From positions 1-37,581 of the forward strand of contig VFZC01000022.1 in the NCBI GenBank assembly GCA_016871355.1: a stretch of DNA of 37,581 nucleotides, written 5' to 3'. Positions 24,184 through 32,642 of this stretch are shown here, piece after piece. How positions within the stretch are numbered: the stretch's first letter is position 1; each line of letters begins with the position of its first letter. Position numbers and translations under genes: made by a program. The notes beneath the pieces were generated by a model. That model was not told the origin of the DNA. It worked only from the letters and a program-made list of their open reading frames with translations, and did not search any database. This DNA is from Actinomycetota bacterium (GTDB taxonomy: Bacteria; Actinomycetota; Acidimicrobiia; Acidimicrobiales; Ilumatobacteraceae).

Positions 24184-26529
24184 ATGAAGATCGTCCATTC
24201 CTGGCTGCGCGAACTGGCACCACTGCCCGACGACGTCGACGCGATCGCCCACACGTTGTCCGACGTCGGCCTGGCGGTCGAGAGTGTCGATCGCGTGGGG
24301 GCCACGGTCGCGGGCGTCATCACCGCGCGCGTCATTCGCACCGAACGACATCCCGATGCGGCCAAGGTGCACCGGGTGTTCCTCGACATCGGCGACGGCA
24401 CCGAACACCACGTGTGGTGCGGTGCGTTCAACATGCAGTCGGGTGACGTGATCCCGTGGGCCACTCCGGGTACGGCCATGCCCGATGGGCGACTCATCGA
24501 AACCAAGCCGATCGTCGGCATTCCGAGCGAGGGGATGTGCTGCTCGTCGCGCGAGTTGGGCCTCGGTGACGATCACAGCGGCATCCTCATCCTCGATCCG
24601 AAGACACCCCTCGGCGTTCCGTACGGTCAGGCTCTCGGTCTGGCCGAAGAGATCGTGTACGACCTCGACGTGTTGCGCAATCGGCCCGATGCGTACGGGC
24701 ACGTGGGTGTCGCGCGCGACCTGGCGGCACGGTTCGGCGTTGCGCTCACGGCGCCGCGCGGTGCGATCGTGGCCAGTGGTGCGAGCAAGTCGGCGTCGGT
24801 CGACATCGTGGCCGGCGATCGTTGTCCGCGCTTCACCACCATCATCATCTCGGGCATTCGCGTGGCCGAGTCACCCGACTGGATGAAGAGTCGTTTGGCC
24901 GCGGCCGGTATGCGCCCCATCAACAACGTGGTCGACGTGAGCAACTACGTGATGCTCGAGACCAACCAGCCCAACCACGCGTACGACTTCGACACGCTGG
25001 GTGGGGGAGGATTCCGTATTCGTGTGGCGCACGACGGCGAGTCGATGATCACCCTCGACGGTGTCGAGCGCACCCTCACTGCCGACGATCTCTTGATCTG
25101 CGATGCGACCGATCGCCCCATTGGTATCGCGGGCATCATGGGTGGCCAGAACACCGAGATCAGCGACGGCACCACCACGGTCGCGCTCGAGACCGCGTAC
25201 TTCGAGGTGCCCGGCATCATGAAGACGGTCCAGCGGCTCGGACTCCGCAGCGAAGCCTCGGCTCGGTTCGAACGCGGCGTCGACCCGCTCGGTATCGAGA
25301 CGTCGATCGCGCGCTTCGTCGAGTTGTTGCGCCTCACCTGTCCCGACCTCGTTGTGCACGACGGCTTCGTCGACGCCTGCACGCCGTCGATGCCGGCCGC
25401 GGTCACCATCACGGTGCGACCCGAACGCGTGAGTGCGCTGCTGGGTCGGCCGTTCAGTGCGGTCGAGATCAGTTCGTTGATCGAGCCCATCGGCTTCGCC
25501 TGCCGGGCTGAGGGTTCGGCGCTCGCGGTGTCGGTTCCGTCGTGGCGTCCCGATTGCACCCTCGAGATCGACATCGTCGAAGAAGTGGCCCGTATGTTCG
25601 GCTACGACAAGCTCGGCAAGACCGTTGCGAAGTCGACTCTCGCCGGCGGGCTCTCACCCGTGCAACATCGCCGTCGTCGTGTGCGCGACGTTCTGCTCGG
25701 TCTGGGTCTCGACGAGGCCATGCCGCATCCGTTTCTCACCGACGGCGATCTGTCGCGGGCCGGTCTGTCGGCTGACGCCGTTCGCCTCGTCAATCCGTTG
25801 GTTATGGGTGACGACGTGCTGCGTACGTCGCTGCGCCCCGGACTGTTGAAGGCCGTTGCGTTCAACGAGTCGCATCGCCGTCACGGTGTGGGGTTCTTCG
25901 AGATCGGCCACGTGTATCCCCCGAGCGATGCCGAACTGCCGGCCGAGTACGAGGCCCTGTGTGTTCTCGTGGCCGGGGCCGAGGCGCCGCGGGCGGTGGC
26001 GGTGTGGCGTGAATTGGTGTCGGCCATGGGTTGGGGCGCGCGTCTCGATCAGATGAAGGTTCCCGCCGGTCTGCACCCCACGCGCTCGGCCACGCTGTCG
26101 GCCGGTCGTGACGTGGTGGGTGCGGTGGGGGAGATCCACCCCGACGTGCTCGATGCGTACGAGGTGAGCGAGCGAGTGGCGGTGCTCGAGTTGAATCTGT
26201 CGGTGCTGTTGGCGGGCGAGCCGAAAGTGCCGCAGTGGAAGGCCACGTCGAAGTTCCCGTCGACCGATTTCGATCTGGCGTTCAACGTTCCGGCCGATGT
26301 GAGTGCCGACAAGATCGACAAGGCATTGCGTCAGGCGGCGGGTTCGCTACTGGTGTCGCTCGACTTGTTCGACGTGTATCGATCGGGTGGACCGAGTGAG
26401 GGACGGAGCCTGGCGTTCCGTTTGCGGTTGCAGGCGAGCGATCGCACGTTGACGGATGCCGATGTGGCGAGCGTTCGCGAGAAGTGCGTGGCCGCCGCCT
26501 CCAAACTCAACGCCCACCTCCGCACCTAA
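24184..26529 (+). CDS. pheT: Phenylalanyl-tRNA synthetase beta subunit
   Basis: PheT provides tRNA binding and editing for PheST. The 781 residues show the expected order: N-terminal tRNA-binding OB domain (about 40-150, VITARVIRTERHPDAAKVHRV), B3/B4 editing domain (about 210-390, with RPINNVVDVSNYVMLETNQPNHAYDFD), B5 domain (about 400-470), the inactive catalytic-like core (DEAMPHPFL) and the C-terminal FDX-ACB anticodon-binding domain (from about 690, KFPSTDFDLAFNV). The start ATG 24184 is one base after the pheS stop. It ends in TAA, two bases before a long perfect hairpin. Confidence 0.96.
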   Translation: MKIVHSWLRELAPLPDDVDAIAHTLSDVGLAVESVDRVGATVAGVITARVIRTERHPDAAKVHRVFLDIGDGTEHHVWCGAFNMQSGDVIPWATPGTAMPDGRLIETKPIVGIPSEGMCCSSRELGLGDDHSGILILDPKTPLGVPYGQALGLAEEIVYDLDVLRNRPDAYGHVGVARDLAARFGVALTAPRGAIVASGASKSASVDIVAGDRCPRFTTIIISGIRVAESPDWMKSRLAAAGMRPINNVVDVSNYVMLETNQPNHAYDFDTLGGGGFRIRVAHDGESMITLDGVERTLTADDLLICDATDRPIGIAGIMGGQNTEISDGTTTVALETAYFEVPGIMKTVQRLGLRSEASARFERGVDPLGIETSIARFVELLRLTCPDLVVHDGFVDACTPSMPAAVTITVRPERVSALLGRPFSAVEISSLIEPIGFACRAEGSALAVSVPSWRPDCTLEIDIVEEVARMFGYDKLGKTVAKSTLAGGLSPVQHRRRRVRDVLLGLGLDEAMPHPFLTDGDLSRAGLSADAVRLVNPLVMGDDVLRTSLRPGLLKAVAFNESHRRHGVGFFEIGHVYPPSDAELPAEYEALCVLVAGAEAPRAVAVWRELVSAMGWGARLDQMKVPAGLHPTRSATLSAGRDVVGAVGEIHPDVLDAYEVSERVAVLELNLSVLLAGEPKVPQWKATSKFPSTDFDLAFNVPADVSADKIDKALRQAAGSLLVSLDLFDVYRSGGPSEGRSLAFRLRLQASDRTLTDADVASVREKCVAAASKLNAHLRT

Positions 26530-26530
26530 T

Positions 26531-26589
26531 CCGGTGTTCTGGTGACGTTTCTTCACCCATAGGGTGAAGAAACGTCACCAGAACACCGG
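26531..26589. repeat. Perfect 28-bp inverted repeat with 3-base loop; probable bidirectional terminator
   Basis: Positions 26531-26558 are exactly complementary to 26562-26589 around the loop ATA. The arm runs from ccggtgttctgg to tttcttcaccc. Each arm also contains GGTGA and TCACC (or their mirror) seven bases apart, so it could fold as two small hairpins as well. It lies between the convergent pheT and lipoprotein genes, which suits a terminator working in both directions, though no T-run follows either arm. Perfection over 28 bp is longer than most terminators and could mark a dispersed repeat. Confidence 0.85.
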
Positions 26590-26601
26590 GGTCAGCCAGC
26601 T

Positions 26602-26621
26602 TCTCGCTACGTCTCGCTACG
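26602..26621 (+). repeat. 10-bp tandem repeat, two copies
   Basis: TCTCGCTACG occurs at 26602-26611 and again at 26612-26621, with a partial third copy (TCTCG). It lies in the 115-base intergenic region after pheT, next to the long inverted repeat. No gene is visible there. Confidence 0.7.
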
Positions 26622-26644
26622 TCTCGAGGAGGCCGTGACACCGG

Positions 26645-27409
26645 TCAATCGATCAAGGAGTAACTGTTGAGCAGTTCGTCCTGAAGAACCTGCGCTGGCT
26701 GCGCCGACGCTCCAACGATGAGATCGGCCGTCAACGTGACGGCCTCGTACGTCCAGCCCGTCGGGAGTTGAAGACGACCGCCGAGATCGACCAGATCGGC
26801 CTCGCTCAACGCCGCATCGACTTGCTGACTCCATGACTGCATGACGAACTGTCGGCCATCGTCGGCGGTGAGTCGAAAGATCGTCTGGCCCGATCGAAAG
26901 ATGAACGTCGACTTTCGATCCACGGTTTGTGGCGTATAACTCCGACCGATCGACGTCGTATCGGTGATCGCGACCGTCGCGTAGCGGTTCATCTCGATCC
27001 GTCCGAACATCGCCGAGATCACGTCGGATGAACCACGCTTCACGGCGTCCATCAGCCAATAGCGGGGACCGTTCAACAGGGCGAGAGCCGCACCCTGTTC
27101 GACAGCGATCGCTTCCCCGTCCAGCTCGCGCCAGAGTTCGTCCGGGCAGTCGCCCATCGGGAACGAGTTGAACACCGTGGCCTCGATTCCGGTTGCGGTC
27201 GGGCCGAGAAGGAGCACTTCGCAATACCGCTTACCGCGCATCGAGTCGGAGGGAGCCTCGGTGGAGGTGTCGAGCGGCGGCGTGCTCGTGTCCGGGGCAA
27301 CACTCGATGAGACCGCTGGTTCGGTCACATCGGTCGGCGTCGTGTCGTCGGCGCTCCCGCATCCCGTCATCACGACCGCGCTGATGGTTGCCACGACGAC
27401 CCACTTCAT
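26645..27409 (-). CDS. Predicted lipoprotein of unknown function
   Basis: The 254-residue product begins MKWVVVATISAVVMTGCGS: a short positive start, a hydrophobic helix and a lipobox VMTGC, so LspA would cleave before Cys17 and anchor it outside the membrane. Residues 20-55 are a Thr/Ser/Pro/Asp-rich linker typical of exported lipoproteins. The rest (about 60-254) is a soluble domain with two Cys (in RYCEVLL and GDCPDELW) that could form a disulphide. I recognise no family. The start is ATG 27409, seven bases after a -10-like TACCGT; an upstream GTG at 27433 would add eight residues. With yqgE it separates pheT from argC. Confidence 0.8.
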   Translation of the reverse strand: MKWVVVATISAVVMTGCGSADDTTPTDVTEPAVSSSVAPDTSTPPLDTSTEAPSDSMRGKRYCEVLLLGPTATGIEATVFNSFPMGDCPDELWRELDGEAIAVEQGAALALLNGPRYWLMDAVKRGSSDVISAMFGRIEMNRYATVAITDTTSIGRSYTPQTVDRKSTFIFRSGQTIFRLTADDGRQFVMQSWSQQVDAALSEADLVDLGGRLQLPTGWTYEAVTLTADLIVGASAQPAQVLQDELLNSYSLID

Positions 27410-27416
27410 TCGAAGC

Positions 27417-27422
27417 ACGGTA
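27417..27422 (-). promoter_or_regulatory. Possible -10 for leaderless transcription of the lipoprotein gene
   Basis: On the minus strand TACCGT ends seven bases before the lipoprotein ATG, with no ribosome site. This supports the start at 27409, and hence the short signal peptide. Confidence 0.45.
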
Positions 27423-27515
27423 ACCGAGGGCACGTCGGAGGCATCGATGGATGGGGATCAGGGCGCTCGTGTTCGAGTGGTCGCCGCAGCCGCGAACTGC
27501 AAGCACCCGGGTCGG

Positions 27516-28067
27516 TCAGTTCGTGGAGAGGTCGGTGGGGGCGGAGGCCAGCCACGACACACGCCCGGGCTGACGCTTCAACACCTCGGCCCACAACTCC
27601 TCGGGGTTCTCGGTGAACACGTCGTCCACCTTCGACGGCACCACGATCCACGCACCTAACTCCAACTCGCCATCCAGTTGTTGCGCGCTCCACCCCGAAT
27701 ACCCGTGGAAGATTCGCATCATGGTCGGCCTCGGATCGAGGAACGCCGGGTCCATCTCCAGATCGACCGGCTCGACACTCACCTCGCCAGATGGCAAGCG
27801 CACCTTGCCCAACGCGATCAGGGCGTTGGCCTCCACGGGCCCGCCCGTGAACAACTCACGCGGGGGCGCCACCAGTTCGGCCCACGTATCGAGTTCCACG
27901 TCGAGATCGTCCGAGCGCCGATTCAGCACCACGCCGATCGCCCCACCCTCGTTGTGCTCGAGCATGAACACCACGGTCCGGTCGAAGTTGGGGTCGCCCA
28001 GCGGCGGAGCGGCCACCAGCAAGCGACCCTTGGTGCTCGGAAGCGGGAAACCGGAGGCCTGGGCCAT
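27516..28067 (-). CDS. yqgE: YqgE/AlgH family protein (DUF179)
   Basis: The 183-residue product carries the family hallmarks: KGRLLVAAPPLGDPNFDRTVVFMLEHNEGGAIGVVLNRRSD (about 12-52), ELFTGGPVE (near 71-79) and RIFHGYSGWSAQQLDGEL (near 116-133). YqgE proteins are widespread, cytosolic and of undetermined biochemical role. I chose ATG 28067 because the conserved part starts soon after; the longer frame to 28157 would run through the argC promoter and operator. It is divergent from argC with 82 bases between, so ArgR bound there might also affect it, although the operator sits close to argC. Confidence 0.9.
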   Translation of the reverse strand: MAQASGFPLPSTKGRLLVAAPPLGDPNFDRTVVFMLEHNEGGAIGVVLNRRSDDLDVELDTWAELVAPPRELFTGGPVEANALIALGKVRLPSGEVSVEPVDLEMDPAFLDPRPTMMRIFHGYSGWSAQQLDGELELGAWIVVPSKVDDVFTENPEELWAEVLKRQPGRVSWLASAPTDLSTN

Positions 28068-28112
28068 GCCCCATGTTCGCAGGGTCGCTCGCCCCACCCC
28101 CGCCACCAATTG

Positions 28113-28141
28113 TTGTATCTCTATGCAGAAGTCCGTATGAT
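28113..28141 (+). promoter_or_regulatory. Promoter of the arg operon, probably giving leaderless mRNA
   Basis: TTGTAT (28113-28118), 17 bases, then TATGAT (28136-28141). A start site 7-9 bases later falls at 28148-28150, that is, on the argC GTG itself. No ribosome binding site exists upstream of that GTG. Confidence 0.7.
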
Positions 28142-28147
28142 CATACG
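28122..28147 (+). promoter_or_regulatory. Probable ArgR operator (ARG box) on the argC promoter
   Basis: CGTATGATCATACG (28134-28147) is a perfect 14-bp palindrome covering the -10. With the TATGC 12 bases before TATGATCAT it repeats the carA arrangement at 19 of 23 positions. ArgR binding here would shut off the operon that encodes ArgR itself. Confidence 0.8.
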
Positions 28148-28149
28148 TC

Positions 28150-29184
28150 GTGACCACGACACCCCGTACCGCCGCGATCCTCGGCGCCTCCGGCTACACC
28201 GGGGCCGAACTCATGCGCCTCTTGGCCGGCCACCCCGACCTGCGCCTCGTGCTCGCCACCGGCGACTCCCAGGCTGGCACGCCGGCCGCCTCGATCTACC
28301 CGAGCCTGGCCGGGCGTTACCCGGATCTCGTGTTCGCCGAGAACGATCCGGCCGCCTGCCACGGCGTCGACGTGGTGTTCTTGGGGCTACCGCACGAAGC
28401 CAGTCTCGAACTCGTCCCGCAACTCGTCGGCAAAGTCGGTTGCGTCGTCGATCTCTCGGCGGCCTATCGCTTGAAGGACGCGTCGTCGTACCCGACGTTT
28501 TACGGCTTCACTCACGACCAGCCGTCCTTGCTGGCCGATGCCGTGTACGGACTTCCCGAACGCCACCGTTCCGCTCTGGCGGGTGCGACATTGGTGGCCA
28601 CGCCTGGTTGCTATGTCACGGCGGCCACGCTCGCCATGGCCCCACTCGTCGATGCCGGGCTGGTCGACACGTCGTCGATCATCGTCGACGCCGCGAGCGG
28701 AGTCTCGGGTGCCGGTCGTGCGCCCAAGCACACGAACTCTTTCTGCACGGTCGATGAGGACGTGAACGCTTACGGTCTGCTCGATCATCGCCACACACCC
28801 GAGATGCAAGAACAAATCGGCGCCACGGTTCTCTTCACGCCTCACCTCGTACCCATGAATCGGGGCATTCTCGCCACCTGCTACGCGCGGCCAGCTGCGG
28901 GCCGATCGCTGTCCACCGATTCGCTGCTCGACGCCTTGACGTCGGCCTACGCCAATGAACCATTCGTGGTCGTGCGGAAGGACTCGCCGTCCACCAAGGC
29001 CACGCTCGGCTCGAACGCCGTGCACATCACGGCTCGCTTCGACCAACGCACCGGACACGCGATCGTGATCAGCGCGCTCGACAACCTCTGCAAGGGCGCG
29101 TCAGGCGGGGCGATCCAGGCGGCCAACGTGGCTCTCGGTCTCGACGAGACCGCCGGCCTCTCTGCAGTGGGGGTGTATCCGTGA
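28150..29184 (+). CDS. argC: N-acetyl-gamma-glutamyl-phosphate reductase
   Basis: ArgC reduces N-acetylglutamyl phosphate to the semialdehyde with NADPH. The 344-residue protein starts its Rossmann fold with AILGASGYTGAELMRLLAGHP and has the catalytic Cys154 in ATPGCYVTAA; HRHTPEMQEQ (near 216) supplies the partner His, and SGVSGAGRAPK is typical. GTG 28150 is the only reasonable start and lies three bases after the operator. First gene of the arg operon; overlaps argB by GTGA. ArgJ, usually next, is absent. Confidence 0.96.
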   Translation: MTTTPRTAAILGASGYTGAELMRLLAGHPDLRLVLATGDSQAGTPAASIYPSLAGRYPDLVFAENDPAACHGVDVVFLGLPHEASLELVPQLVGKVGCVVDLSAAYRLKDASSYPTFYGFTHDQPSLLADAVYGLPERHRSALAGATLVATPGCYVTAATLAMAPLVDAGLVDTSSIIVDAASGVSGAGRAPKHTNSFCTVDEDVNAYGLLDHRHTPEMQEQIGATVLFTPHLVPMNRGILATCYARPAAGRSLSTDSLLDALTSAYANEPFVVVRKDSPSTKATLGSNAVHITARFDQRTGHAIVISALDNLCKGASGGAIQAANVALGLDETAGLSAVGVYP

Positions 29185-30074
29185 GCACAGTCGACGATCA
29201 ATTGCGCGCCGAAGTCCTCATCGAGGCTCTTCCGTACATCCGGCGCTTCGCCGACAAGATCGTGGTGGTGAAGTACGGCGGCAACGCCTTGGCCGGCGCC
29301 ACCGACGACGATGCCTTGGCCCTCTTCGCCCAGGACATCGTCCTCATGCGTCTCGTCGGGCTCAAGCCCGTGGTCGTGCACGGTGGCGGTCCGCAGATCA
29401 GCGATCTCATGAAGCGGCTCGGCAAGACCACCGAATTCAAGGACGGACTGCGCGTCACCGACGCCGAAACCGTCGACATCGCCCGTATGGTCCTCATCGG
29501 TCAGGTCAATCCGCAGATCGTCTCGGCCATCAACGTGTACGGCGATTACGCCGTCGGCGTGAGTGGTGAGGACGCATCGCTCATCACCGCGTCACCTCGC
29601 GATCCCGAACTCGGTTTCGTCGGTGACGTCACGGCCATCAACCCGGGCATCATCCATCGCTTGCTCGCCGACGAGTTCATTCCGGTGATCGCCACCATCG
29701 GAACCGATGCCCACGGTCAGGCGTACAACATCAACGCCGACACCGTGGCCGGAGCCATCGCCGAATCACTCGGTGCCGAGAAGCTCGTGTACCTCACCGA
29801 CATCGAAGGTTTGCGGCGTCAGGTCGACGATGCCAGCAGCCTCATTCGCCAAACCACGCCCGACGAACTCGACGCGCTCATGGCCGACGGCACCATCGCC
29901 GGCGGCATGATCCCGAAGGTCGAGAGTTGCGTTCACGCCGTGCGTAACGGTGTGAAGCGCGCGCACATCCTCGACGGCCGAGTCGCCCATGTTCTTCTGC
30001 TCGAACTTTTCACCGACGCCGGAATCGGCACGATGGTCGAGCGCACCCGTCATCTCAGCGGAGGTCAGTCATGA
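29181..30074 (+). CDS. argB: Acetylglutamate kinase
   Basis: ArgB phosphorylates N-acetylglutamate and is often the arginine-inhibited step. The 297-residue protein is an amino-acid kinase with VVVKYGGNAL (phosphate-binding Lys31), VVVHGGGPQISDLMKRLG and INADTVAGAIAESLGAEKLVYLTDIEG; the end has GGMIPKVESCVHAVRNGVKRAHILDGR. The N-terminal helix (QLRAEVLIEALPYIRRFADK) is the extension of arginine-sensitive hexameric forms, so feedback inhibition is likely. GTG 29181 overlaps the argC stop by four bases. Confidence 0.97.
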   Translation: MSTVDDQLRAEVLIEALPYIRRFADKIVVVKYGGNALAGATDDDALALFAQDIVLMRLVGLKPVVVHGGGPQISDLMKRLGKTTEFKDGLRVTDAETVDIARMVLIGQVNPQIVSAINVYGDYAVGVSGEDASLITASPRDPELGFVGDVTAINPGIIHRLLADEFIPVIATIGTDAHGQAYNINADTVAGAIAESLGAEKLVYLTDIEGLRRQVDDASSLIRQTTPDELDALMADGTIAGGMIPKVESCVHAVRNGVKRAHILDGRVAHVLLLELFTDAGIGTMVERTRHLSGGQS

Positions 30075-31273
30075 GCGCCCACGCCTTCTCCACCGCCGGA
30101 GCCGACTACTGCCCGTTCATGCCGGTGTTCGGTGCACCGAGTGTGATGTTCGAGCGCGGATCGGGGACCGAACTCTGGGACGTCACGGGCAAGCGTTATC
30201 TCGACTTCCTGTCGGGCATCGCGGTGGTGTCGCTCGGTCACTGCAATCCGGCGGTGTCGGACGCCGTGACCAAGCAGATCAACACCTTGTCGCACGTGAG
30301 CAACTTCTTCGCCAACCCGGCCGCCACCAAGGCGGCTACCGACATCAACCAGTTGTTGCACGAAACCAGTGGCCAGTGGGGTCAGGTGTTCTTGTGCAAC
30401 AGCGGAGCCGAAGCCAACGAAGTGGCCATCAAGTTGGCGCGCAAGTTCGGCGGGCGTGGTCGCTACGGCGTCGTGAGCGCGCTCGGCAGCTTCCACGGAC
30501 GCACCCTCGCTGCTCTCGCCGCCACCGGTCAACCAGCCAAGCACGAACCGTTCCAGCCGATGCCCGAGGGTTTTCGCCACGTGCCGTACGGCGATCTCGG
30601 TGCGCTCGAAGCGTCGATCGATCCGTCGGTCGCGGCGGTGCTCATCGAAACCGTGCAGGGTGAAGGTGGCGTGATCCCGGCGACCACCGAGTATCTGCGG
30701 GGCATTCGTCGTCTGTGCGACGAGCGCGGTCTGCTCATGATGATCGACGAAGTGCAAACCGGATTCGCACGCACCGGTGAGTGGTTCGGATTCCAACACG
30801 CTGGCATCGCTCCCGACGTCGTCACGATGGCCAAGGGCATCGGCAACGGCTTCCCAGTGGGGGCGGCCTGGGCTCGGCGTGACGTGGCCGCGGTGTTCCA
30901 ACCGGGCGATCACGGATCCACCTACAGCGGAACCGCCATCGCCGGTGCCGCCGTGTCGGCCGTCATCGCCGAGATGCGTCGGATCGACGCACCCACGTTG
31001 GCGCGGGAGAAGGGCGAGTATTTCGCGCAGAAGTTGGTTCAGATCGACGGTGTGGAGGCGGTTCGCGGTCAGGGTCTCCTGCGCGCGGCCGAGCTCGGTC
31101 CCGGTCGCGATGCCAAGGCCGTGTTCACGGCTCTGCTCGAGCGCGGACTCGTCACCAACGCCGTCAACGCCACGTCGCTGCGGTTGGCACCGCCCATCAC
31201 GACACCACTCGAGCAGTTCGACGAAGCGGTCGACCTCATCGCCGGTGTGCTGGCCGAAGGAGTCGGACTGTGA
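30071..31273 (+). CDS. argD: Acetylornithine aminotransferase
   Basis: ArgD is a class III PLP aminotransferase converting N-acetylglutamate semialdehyde to N-acetylornithine. In 400 residues, the PLP Lys255 is in VVTMAKGIGNGFPVGA; YLDFLSGIAVVSLGHCNP, FFANPAATKAA, NSGAEANEVAIKLAR and LLMMIDEVQTGFARTGEWFGFQH are family motifs. Related enzymes also act on succinyl-diaminopimelate, but the operon context points to arginine. ATG 30071 overlaps the argB stop and the end overlaps argF by GTGA. Confidence 0.96.
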   Translation: MSAHAFSTAGADYCPFMPVFGAPSVMFERGSGTELWDVTGKRYLDFLSGIAVVSLGHCNPAVSDAVTKQINTLSHVSNFFANPAATKAATDINQLLHETSGQWGQVFLCNSGAEANEVAIKLARKFGGRGRYGVVSALGSFHGRTLAALAATGQPAKHEPFQPMPEGFRHVPYGDLGALEASIDPSVAAVLIETVQGEGGVIPATTEYLRGIRRLCDERGLLMMIDEVQTGFARTGEWFGFQHAGIAPDVVTMAKGIGNGFPVGAAWARRDVAAVFQPGDHGSTYSGTAIAGAAVSAVIAEMRRIDAPTLAREKGEYFAQKLVQIDGVEAVRGQGLLRAAELGPGRDAKAVFTALLERGLVTNAVNATSLRLAPPITTPLEQFDEAVDLIAGVLAEGVGL

Positions 31274-32166
31274 ACTTGTTGAACATCACCGACCTCGGTC
31301 CCGACGGCGTACTCAAGGTGCTCAAACTCTCGCGTCGTCCCATCAAGAAATTGGCCAAGCCGCTCAAGGGCCAGGGCGTCGCTCTCATCTTCGAGAAACC
31401 GTCCAATCGCACCCGCCACAGCGTGGAAGTCGCCGTGGTGCAACTGGGTGGTCACCCCGTCTACACCCGCGGCGAAGAAGTCGGGTTCGACGTGCGTGAG
31501 CCGGTGGAAGACATCGGCCGCATCATGGCCGGATACCACGCGATCATCGCCGCTCGTGTGTTCAAGCATTCGGTGTGTGACCGTTTGGCGGCGGTTTCGT
31601 CGGTTCCAGTCATCAACATGTTGTCCGATCACTCGCACCCGTTGCAGGGCCTGGCCGACGCGCTCACGATGGTCGACGAGTTCGGCAGCCTCGACGATCG
31701 CACCGTGGCCTGGGTGGGCGACTACAACAACGTCGCGCGTTCGCTCGGCGAAGTGTGCGCCTACCTCGGCGCGCATCTCAGGTTCGGCTGCCCGGCTGGA
31801 TACGACGTACCCGCCGACGAACTCGCACGCTTCGAAGCACTCGGTGCGAAGTCAGTGGTTCAAACGAGCGACCCGAAGGCGGCGGTCGATGGCGCGCACG
31901 CCGTCCACACCGACACGTGGGTCTCGATGGGGCAGGAGGCCGAGAAGGCCGAACGGTTGCAGATCTTCGGTGCGTACGGAGTCACCACCGAACTCATGGC
32001 GCGGGCCGATTCCGAGGCGATCTTCATGCACTGCCTGCCGGCCTATCGTGGCTACGAAGTGGCGGTCGATGTGATCGACGGTGCGGCCAGCCGGGTCATC
32101 GAACAGGGTCACAATCGTCTGCATTCCGCGCGCGGTGCCCTGGCCTATCTGATGGGGGTGCGGTGA
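31270..32166 (+). CDS. argF: Ornithine carbamoyltransferase
   Basis: ArgF transfers the carbamoyl group from CarAB's product to ornithine. The 298-residue protein has the carbamoyl-phosphate motif FEKPSNRTRHS (SNRTR at 45-49), DHSHPLQGLADALT (about 118-131), the ornithine-closing loop DTWVSMGQEAE and the Cys site HCLPAYRG (His254). The SMG loop and HCLP favour ornithine over N-acetylornithine as substrate, although the missing argJ makes the alternative worth noting. GTG 31270 overlaps argD; the stop shares one base with the argR ATG. Confidence 0.94.
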   Translation: MNLLNITDLGPDGVLKVLKLSRRPIKKLAKPLKGQGVALIFEKPSNRTRHSVEVAVVQLGGHPVYTRGEEVGFDVREPVEDIGRIMAGYHAIIAARVFKHSVCDRLAAVSSVPVINMLSDHSHPLQGLADALTMVDEFGSLDDRTVAWVGDYNNVARSLGEVCAYLGAHLRFGCPAGYDVPADELARFEALGAKSVVQTSDPKAAVDGAHAVHTDTWVSMGQEAEKAERLQIFGAYGVTTELMARADSEAIFMHCLPAYRGYEVAVDVIDGAASRVIEQGHNRLHSARGALAYLMGVR

Positions 32167-32642
32167 TGGCGGCCAAGACGCAGCGTCAACAGAAGATCGC
32201 CGAATTGATCGGAAAGCACTCGGTGGTCAACCAACCACAGCTCGTCGAGTTGTTGCGCAAGACGGGCATCGTCGCCACGCAAGCCACGGTGTCACGCGAT
32301 CTCGAAGATCTCGGCGCGGTGAAAGTGCGTGTTCCCGGCGGCGACTCGGTGTACGCGATCCCCGATTTCGCGCCGGCCCGCGTCGCTCCCGAAGATCAGT
32401 TGCGTCGCGTGATGGGCGAGTGGGTCGCCGAAGTTCATGCGTCGGGTTCGATGGTCGTCGTGCGGACACCACCCGGCTGTGCGCACGTGGTGGCCTCGGC
32501 ACTCGATCGCAGTGGAATGAAGGGCCTGCTCGGAACGGTGGCCGGTGACGACACCATCTTCTGCGTCGCCGAAGAATCGCTCGGAGCGAAAAAGTTGGCG
32601 GCGATCCTGCGCGACTTGGCCGGTATCGGAGGACGGAAATGA
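32166..32642 (+). CDS. argR: Arginine repressor ArgR
   Basis: ArgR is a hexameric, arginine-binding repressor of arginine genes. The 158-residue protein has an N-terminal winged helix (about 1-70; recognition part VATQATVSRDLEDLGAVKV) and a C-terminal oligomerisation and arginine-binding domain (about 80-150) with the GTVAGDDTIF signature, Asp128-Asp129 being the arginine contacts. ATG 32166 overlaps the argF stop by one base; GTG 32163, one codon earlier, would give the 4-bp overlap common here. Its likely operators are at 28122-28147, before its own operon, and at 5155-5183 before carA. Confidence 0.96.
   Translation: MAAKTQRQQKIAELIGKHSVVNQPQLVELLRKTGIVATQATVSRDLEDLGAVKVRVPGGDSVYAIPDFAPARVAPEDQLRRVMGEWVAEVHASGSMVVVRTPPGCAHVVASALDRSGMKGLLGTVAGDDTIFCVAEESLGAKKLAAILRDLAGIGGRK

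Noticed and set aside
27410-27515. Small gene between the lipoprotein and yqgE
   Set aside because: No frame there has a start with a ribosome site or recognisable protein; it reads as a promoter region only.
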